Assembly: GCA_036872755.1 (NCBI GenBank)
Contig: JAVHNS010000011.1
Span: 744,001 to 808,000, forward strand
DNA: 64,000 bases
Source of the DNA: Orbilia blumenaviensis
Taxonomy: Eukaryota > Ascomycota > Orbiliomycetes > Orbiliales > Orbiliaceae
Direction of reading: 5' to 3'
Shown here piece by piece: positions 59,865 through 64,000 of this stretch. Position numbers and translations under genes: made by a program. The notes below the pieces were generated by a model. That model ran no database searches, was not told the origin of the DNA, and was given only the letters and a program-made list of their open reading frames with translations. Within the stretch, counting starts at the first letter, position 1. The number at the start of each line of letters is the position of its first letter.

Positions 59865-62089
59865 CTAGAACCACCTTCTTGTGGATTTGCCATCAGGCCT
59901 ATTGTTGCGGGTTCAGAGTCAGTAAGCGCTCATGATGAATTAATTTCTCAAGAAATGTGTAAGTATCTCAATTATGACGATATGAAAGGCAGGGGTAATA
60001 CTCACTTCAGAATAGATTTAATTTCCGCAGGACAGTCCCCATGTGCCTTCGCAAGATCTATTGGCCGCTTTCCCTTGTTGTTCTTAAAGTTGCGGTTTGC
60101 TCCACATTCTAACAGTATCTTAATGCCCTCCAGGTTGAGGTTCTTTGCAGCAAAATGCAGGGCCGTATCTCCCTCTTTGTCCGAGTCATTCACAAAGGCA
60201 CCGGCATCCACCAAGCTTTTGATGTGGACCGAGCCTCCAGGCACCACTGATGCTGCAACCATTAGGGGCGATGAGTTGTAGAAATCCCTCGCATTGAGCC
60301 GAGCACCCCTTCTAAGAAGAAGCTGGACCTTGGCGCTTTCACGGGTGGCACACGCTAAGTGTAACGGCAAAGACCGGCATGCGTTATCTGAATCATCAAT
60401 CCCGTTCGGCGAGATCCCGTTGTCCATCAAGAACTCTAGCATCTCGCAACCGACACTTGGAGTTAAGCTGGCGATATGCAGGACGGTGAGATTCCATTTC
60501 GAAGTAGTTGAGAGAACGCTGACACCTTTCCTCAGAAGCAACCGGACCATATCAGGGTTGTTGCCCAAAACTGCAAGATGTATAGGCTCGCTTTCATCGT
60601 TTCCCCAGCCGGCATATTTAACGTCTAGCTTATACCTTCGAAGTCTCGAATCTACATCCACACTGCCATTAGCATACCCTGCCCTTGATAATTAGGCTAA
60701 ACACCAAATCATAAGGATCAAGACCCCCAAGCATACCACTGAATAGAATATCTGCGAGTTCGAAATTGTTTTTCGTTATGGCCTCGCGAATAGCAATGAG
60801 CTCGGGGCTCTTGCTTCCCTTCTTTTGAGGTCCTGGAATAATCCCTCCTCCTTCATCGAAATCCAGGCCATGTTGTTGTATAATCTTCCTGCTTCCGGAC
60901 ATGCTGACTGGTTTCCGTGCTGGAATATTGCTAGCCGCCACTAAAGTGGCCTCCTTTCGTATTGATGGAGCTGGCGATAATTCGTATACAGGTACATGAT
61001 GTTGAGAGCTCGCAGCAGACGCAGGCACGGTTGTCATCGAAGGGCCTCGGCCCGACTCACTCCTCGCATCCAGCTCTGCAATTGACCCAGCATATCTCGG
61101 CTCCAGTGGTTCAGGCTGTGACGAAAGCAAGCTCCTATAATAAGAGGCTTCCACCTCGTACTCCTCCCCTCCTTCAGGATCTTGCTTCCCCATATCTTCG
61201 AGAATCTGCAACATCAATACCACGCTATCCTCGTATCGTCCCCTGAACTTCTTCATTTTCTTGATAGCTCTTTCACATCTTGATCTTGCAGAATCCAGAC
61301 TTCCTTGCCGATGATAAACCCAAGCTTGCCAGTGTTCAACCTGCCCCACCAGGGCAGGGTCCTCTGATAACCCAATCGAGGTCTGAATCGTTATGAGAGC
61401 ATCGCTCCAGTTCTTCAGAGATGCCTGTATATCCACTAGTTCCACAATGTAGTGCAGTCTATTATGCTTCAAAGTCCTTTCTAATGCTGGGTTGTCGGTT
61501 AATTGTTTGATAATCATCTTAAAGAATGGTGTTGCTTTCTTGAGTTCTCCAGTACACTTAAGTCGTTCAGCCTCAGTGATATACCATTTTAGCTTCCCGA
61601 GTTTTAAATCGTCGTCATCGGAGTCGGAGTCCTGGGGGTCGTAGGTAGTAGCAGTAAGTGCGGTCGAACTGCTTTCCCGCCTTGAATATTGGGGGCTTTC
61701 GAAAGAGCTATCGGATGAAATTGATCTGTAATTGTGAGTTTCCAATCTCAACGACGGCGCCGTGCCAGTGGTCGGGCTATCGGATGATACCTGTCCGAAA
61801 ACATAGCAATCACAGATATTAGAACAGGCAGGTAAAAGAATGGATGAAGCGAGAAACAATGTCCAGATATGGAATGGATGCTCGTGCTTACCTCCACCTC
61901 GAATGTCCGATTTCGAGTATGCAGACTCATATGTTCGGTTTTGTCAGCGAGGCTGAAAGATCCAAATCCGGTATCTAGGATCGCAAGGGACTCCTGGTAA
62001 ACTGATCGTTGTGAATCTTGAGATTGGTTTTCGGTGGAAACTCGAGTATCAATTTTTGCGTTCATCTCCAGAATACCTTCCGGCCCCAT
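59865..62089 (-). CDS. Ankyrin-repeat protein with helical N-terminal region (copy 1)
   Basis: Four exons (61892-62089, 60737-61790, 60006-60678, 59865-59898) give 652 residues. The N-terminus is Ser-rich and disordered. Residues about 120-240 form helical pairs resembling TPR-like packing (LGKLKWYITEAERLKCTGEL, then NWSDALITIQTSIGLSEDPA, then AWVYHRQGSLDSARSRCERA). After a disordered linker, the C-terminal third has about five ankyrin repeats (SEPIHLAVLGNNPDMVRLLL, then RSLPLHLACATRESAKVQLL, then DTALHFAAKNLNLEGIKILL). The third exon was joined by a 58-nt GTATGC...GGCAG intron; without it the frame stops. The small last exon adds PDGKSTRRWF. A protein-interaction role is likely; its partner is unknown. 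Paralogue of the gene at 62990-64000. Confidence 0.8.
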
Positions 62090-62989
62090 AACTCGGCAGG
62101 GTTTTTGAAAAGGGCTCGAAAACTTTTGGCCTCCAGCCAGCCAGCCAGCCAGCTAGAGTTTTGAACCAGACTTTGGTTTTTTTGAGTTGAATGTTGTATT
62201 TTCCGGAGCGAACAAGGTGTGCCTGTGTTTCGGGTTGTAGAAGGGGCGCTAGCAAAATAGGAGCGCCTACAAGTTCGAGGGGATAGATCTCGTTTTGTGT
62301 TTCTCTCTCGCAGCGATATGCAAGCAGCAACCCCCAAAAAGTTTTGGGGAAACTCAGATTAACAGGAGGGGGATTCAAGTCGAAGGATTTCATGGACATG
62401 ACAATGTCCCGCATTGCCTCGTGGCGCGCACAGCCTAGTGCGATACCCACCCGCAATTGTATGCTGCATCCATGACCGCCCAGAGTCCGTAGCCTCGGAA
62501 AAAGATATCCAATGAAACCGGCAACGTGGGAGCGGCCAAGATCTCACCCGCTATTCTGGAAAAGAGGCTAGCAAAAATACTTCTTCTTTTGATACACATC
62601 CTAACTTTGAAATAGGCGACATCCTTTAACTAGGTGACAAAGCCGAGCCTCAGTAAGAGCCTCAGTACTTACAGTGCGCCATTCGACGTCTGCAGATTTG
62701 CAACATATTTAGCCAGAAGTATTTAAGCCAATATTGATGGTGAGCTGAGTCAAAAAGGAGAAGTTCAGCCCCATATTCATACAAAAGCCAAAACGCCCTA
62801 CATCAATTGTGCGACGTAGAATGATATGCTTAAGTACGTATGTACGTAAGAAAGTACCTACTTATGTAGATAAGTACTATCTATATATCGCTGAACCAAT
62901 ATTCATATGATTCTCAGAGCCGATACCTTTGAACAATGCCGCCGGATCTGCCGTGACAACTCGACACTAAAAGTTTCGGGCCCGATGTC
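62090..62989. other. Intergenic stretch between the two ankyrin genes
   Basis: 0.9 kb holding the promoter of copy 1, a (CCAG)n run at 62135-62152 and a hairpin-rich GTAC/TACGTA stretch at 62833-62880. A 135-codon minus ORF (62049-62456) overlaps the copy 1 start and is not supported. Confidence 0.5.
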
Positions 62990-64000
62990 TCAAAACCGAT
63001 ACCAGGGGTCAGGCCTGGCGTGGACCCCAACGTCAGCAAAAGGCGAGACTAATAACAAAAAACTGCATTTGCTGCAGCAGGTGACAAAAATCACATATTT
63101 TATGCAATATCCCGCAATAAACGACATCAAATTGAAAATAACTTACTTGAGCTTGCCATTTAGTTGCTTCAGCGCGGTTGAGGACTTGACATAGTACACC
63201 GGCTGCTTCCCCTTCGCGTTCCTTGCGTTCTTGTCCGCCTTGTATAATAATAACCATTCAATCTTTAACCTCCCGCCGTCCCCGCTTAACTCATTGTAAC
63301 ACTTCGCAGCTATATGAAGCACGGTGTCCCCTTGTTTGTCTATGGTACTCACACTTGCCCCTGCCTCAAGAAGGAGCATGGTCGCAGTTACAGTTGAACT
63401 ACGTATCGATTTCATCAATGGTGTCATACCATCGACATCCTGTGCGTCAACATCTGCTCCGCTTTTCAGCAGCATAGATAGCTTGGTGGTTTCGGCGCCG
63501 TGGAGTTTTGGCGGAATTGCCACATGTAAAAGCGACTCCTTGCGTTGGTTTTGCTGGGTAATAGGCCCGGTCACTAGTGCACCATGGGAAATTAGGAATT
63601 CCATCGTTTTCAACTCCACAACTGGGGAGACCGTTGCGACATGTAGAACGGTGTATTCATTTTCCGTTAACGAATTGATATCTGCGCCGTTTTTTAGAAG
63701 TAATGCAGCTATTTCGAGGTTGTTATTCTGGATCGCATCATGTAACGGGTTGCCATAGTCCAAATAGGAATCGATCGGGATCGAAAGATCAAGGACCTGT
63801 CGTCCTAGTATTTACAAATAGTCAGTATATGCTACAAACCCGCGAGCTTTTCCCCCGGGAATTTAGACAGACTTACGATACTGTTGAAGGAGAAAGCCTG
63901 CCAGCTTCATGTACCCCCCTTCAACAACTATTCTATGGAAGATCTCACGCAGTCCTTTATCTGATATTTGAACCGTCAACTCTTTATCGGCTCCATATCT
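62990..64000 (-). CDS. Ankyrin-repeat protein (copy 2), 3' part
   Basis: Partial gene, 5' end beyond the right edge. Exons 63877-64000 (continuing), 63147-63804 and 62990-63014 give the last 268 residues. At least five ankyrin repeats are visible (YGNPLHDAIQNNNLEIAALL, then EYTVLHVATVSPVVELKTME, then DGMTPLMKSIRSSTVTATML, then QGDTVLHIAAKCYNELSGDG). The exon plan copies that of copy 1: a phase-1 intron after a helix (LAGFLLQQY here, LADILFSG there), a long ankyrin exon ending in LK at a split AAG codon, and a tiny last exon beginning PD (PDPWYRF here). The last exon acceptor (CACGCCAG with a GCTGAC branch site) was picked on that parallel; another acceptor at 63080-63090 would give a longer tail. 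Confidence 0.78.

Noticed and set aside
60669..60737. A stop or frameshift splitting ankyrin copy 1 into two genes
   Set aside because: A 58-nt GTATGC...GGCAG intron restores the frame, and copy 2 has an intron at the same place and phase.

Overview
The window looks like nuclear DNA of a filamentous ascomycete (Pezizomycotina). Genes are split by short introns (about 40-240 nt, mostly 50-150) with GTATGT, GTAAGT or GTATGC donors and CTAAC/CTGAC-like branch sites. The protein families are fungal: CFEM, WSC, a WC-2-type PAS/GATA factor, an Exg1-type glucanase, a UPF0658 Golgi protein, a BLOC-1 snapin-like subunit and SEACIT Npr2. No rRNA, convincing tRNA, CRISPR, operon or bacterial signal was seen. 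Exon coordinates were worked out by hand from splice motifs, reading-frame closure and family resemblance; no search was run.

Layout. 1-601: 5' part of a purine-cytosine permease gene (-), running off the left edge. 602-5057: no intact gene, one probable decayed coding fragment (about 3.4-3.7 kb). 5058-6435: secreted exo-beta-1,3-glucanase (-). 8933-9601: GPI-type CFEM protein (-). 11020-15781: RAD50 (-), head to head with the wc-2-like photoreceptor partner gene (+, 18349-20716) across about 2.6 kb. 22241-22702: possible small unrecognised gene (-). 23777-24178: foldback MITE copy 1. 24940-25637: snapin/BLOC-1-like gene (+). 26864-28276: UPF0658 membrane protein (-). 32131-33595: NPR2 (+), tail to tail with an MDR-type NADPH reductase (-, 33689-35036). 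36415-37391: Maf-type nucleotide pyrophosphatase (+). 37392-47044: about 9.7 kb gene-poor tract, followed by MITE copy 2 (47045-47474), which carries many C-to-T differences from copy 1. 48247-50369: secreted protein with a Thr-rich repeat stalk and two WSC domains (-). 51913-53486: F-box protein (-). 53681-56119: one small ORF and two membrane-anchored coiled-coil proteins of unknown function. 56344-59246: PSMA/Vps70-like M28 membrane peptidase (-). 59865-62089 and 62990-64000: two tandem ankyrin-repeat paralogues (-), the second running off the right edge.

The genes are not an obvious pathway cluster. Themes are cell wall and surface (glucanase, CFEM, WSC), endomembrane and TORC1/lysosome-related functions (snapin-like, UPF0658, Npr2, Vps70-like), genome maintenance (RAD50, Maf) and light sensing (WC-2). 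The most unusual items are the MITE pair with a RIP-like C-to-T bias, the tandem ankyrin genes whose intron positions and phases match exactly, and the repeat-built WSC stalk.
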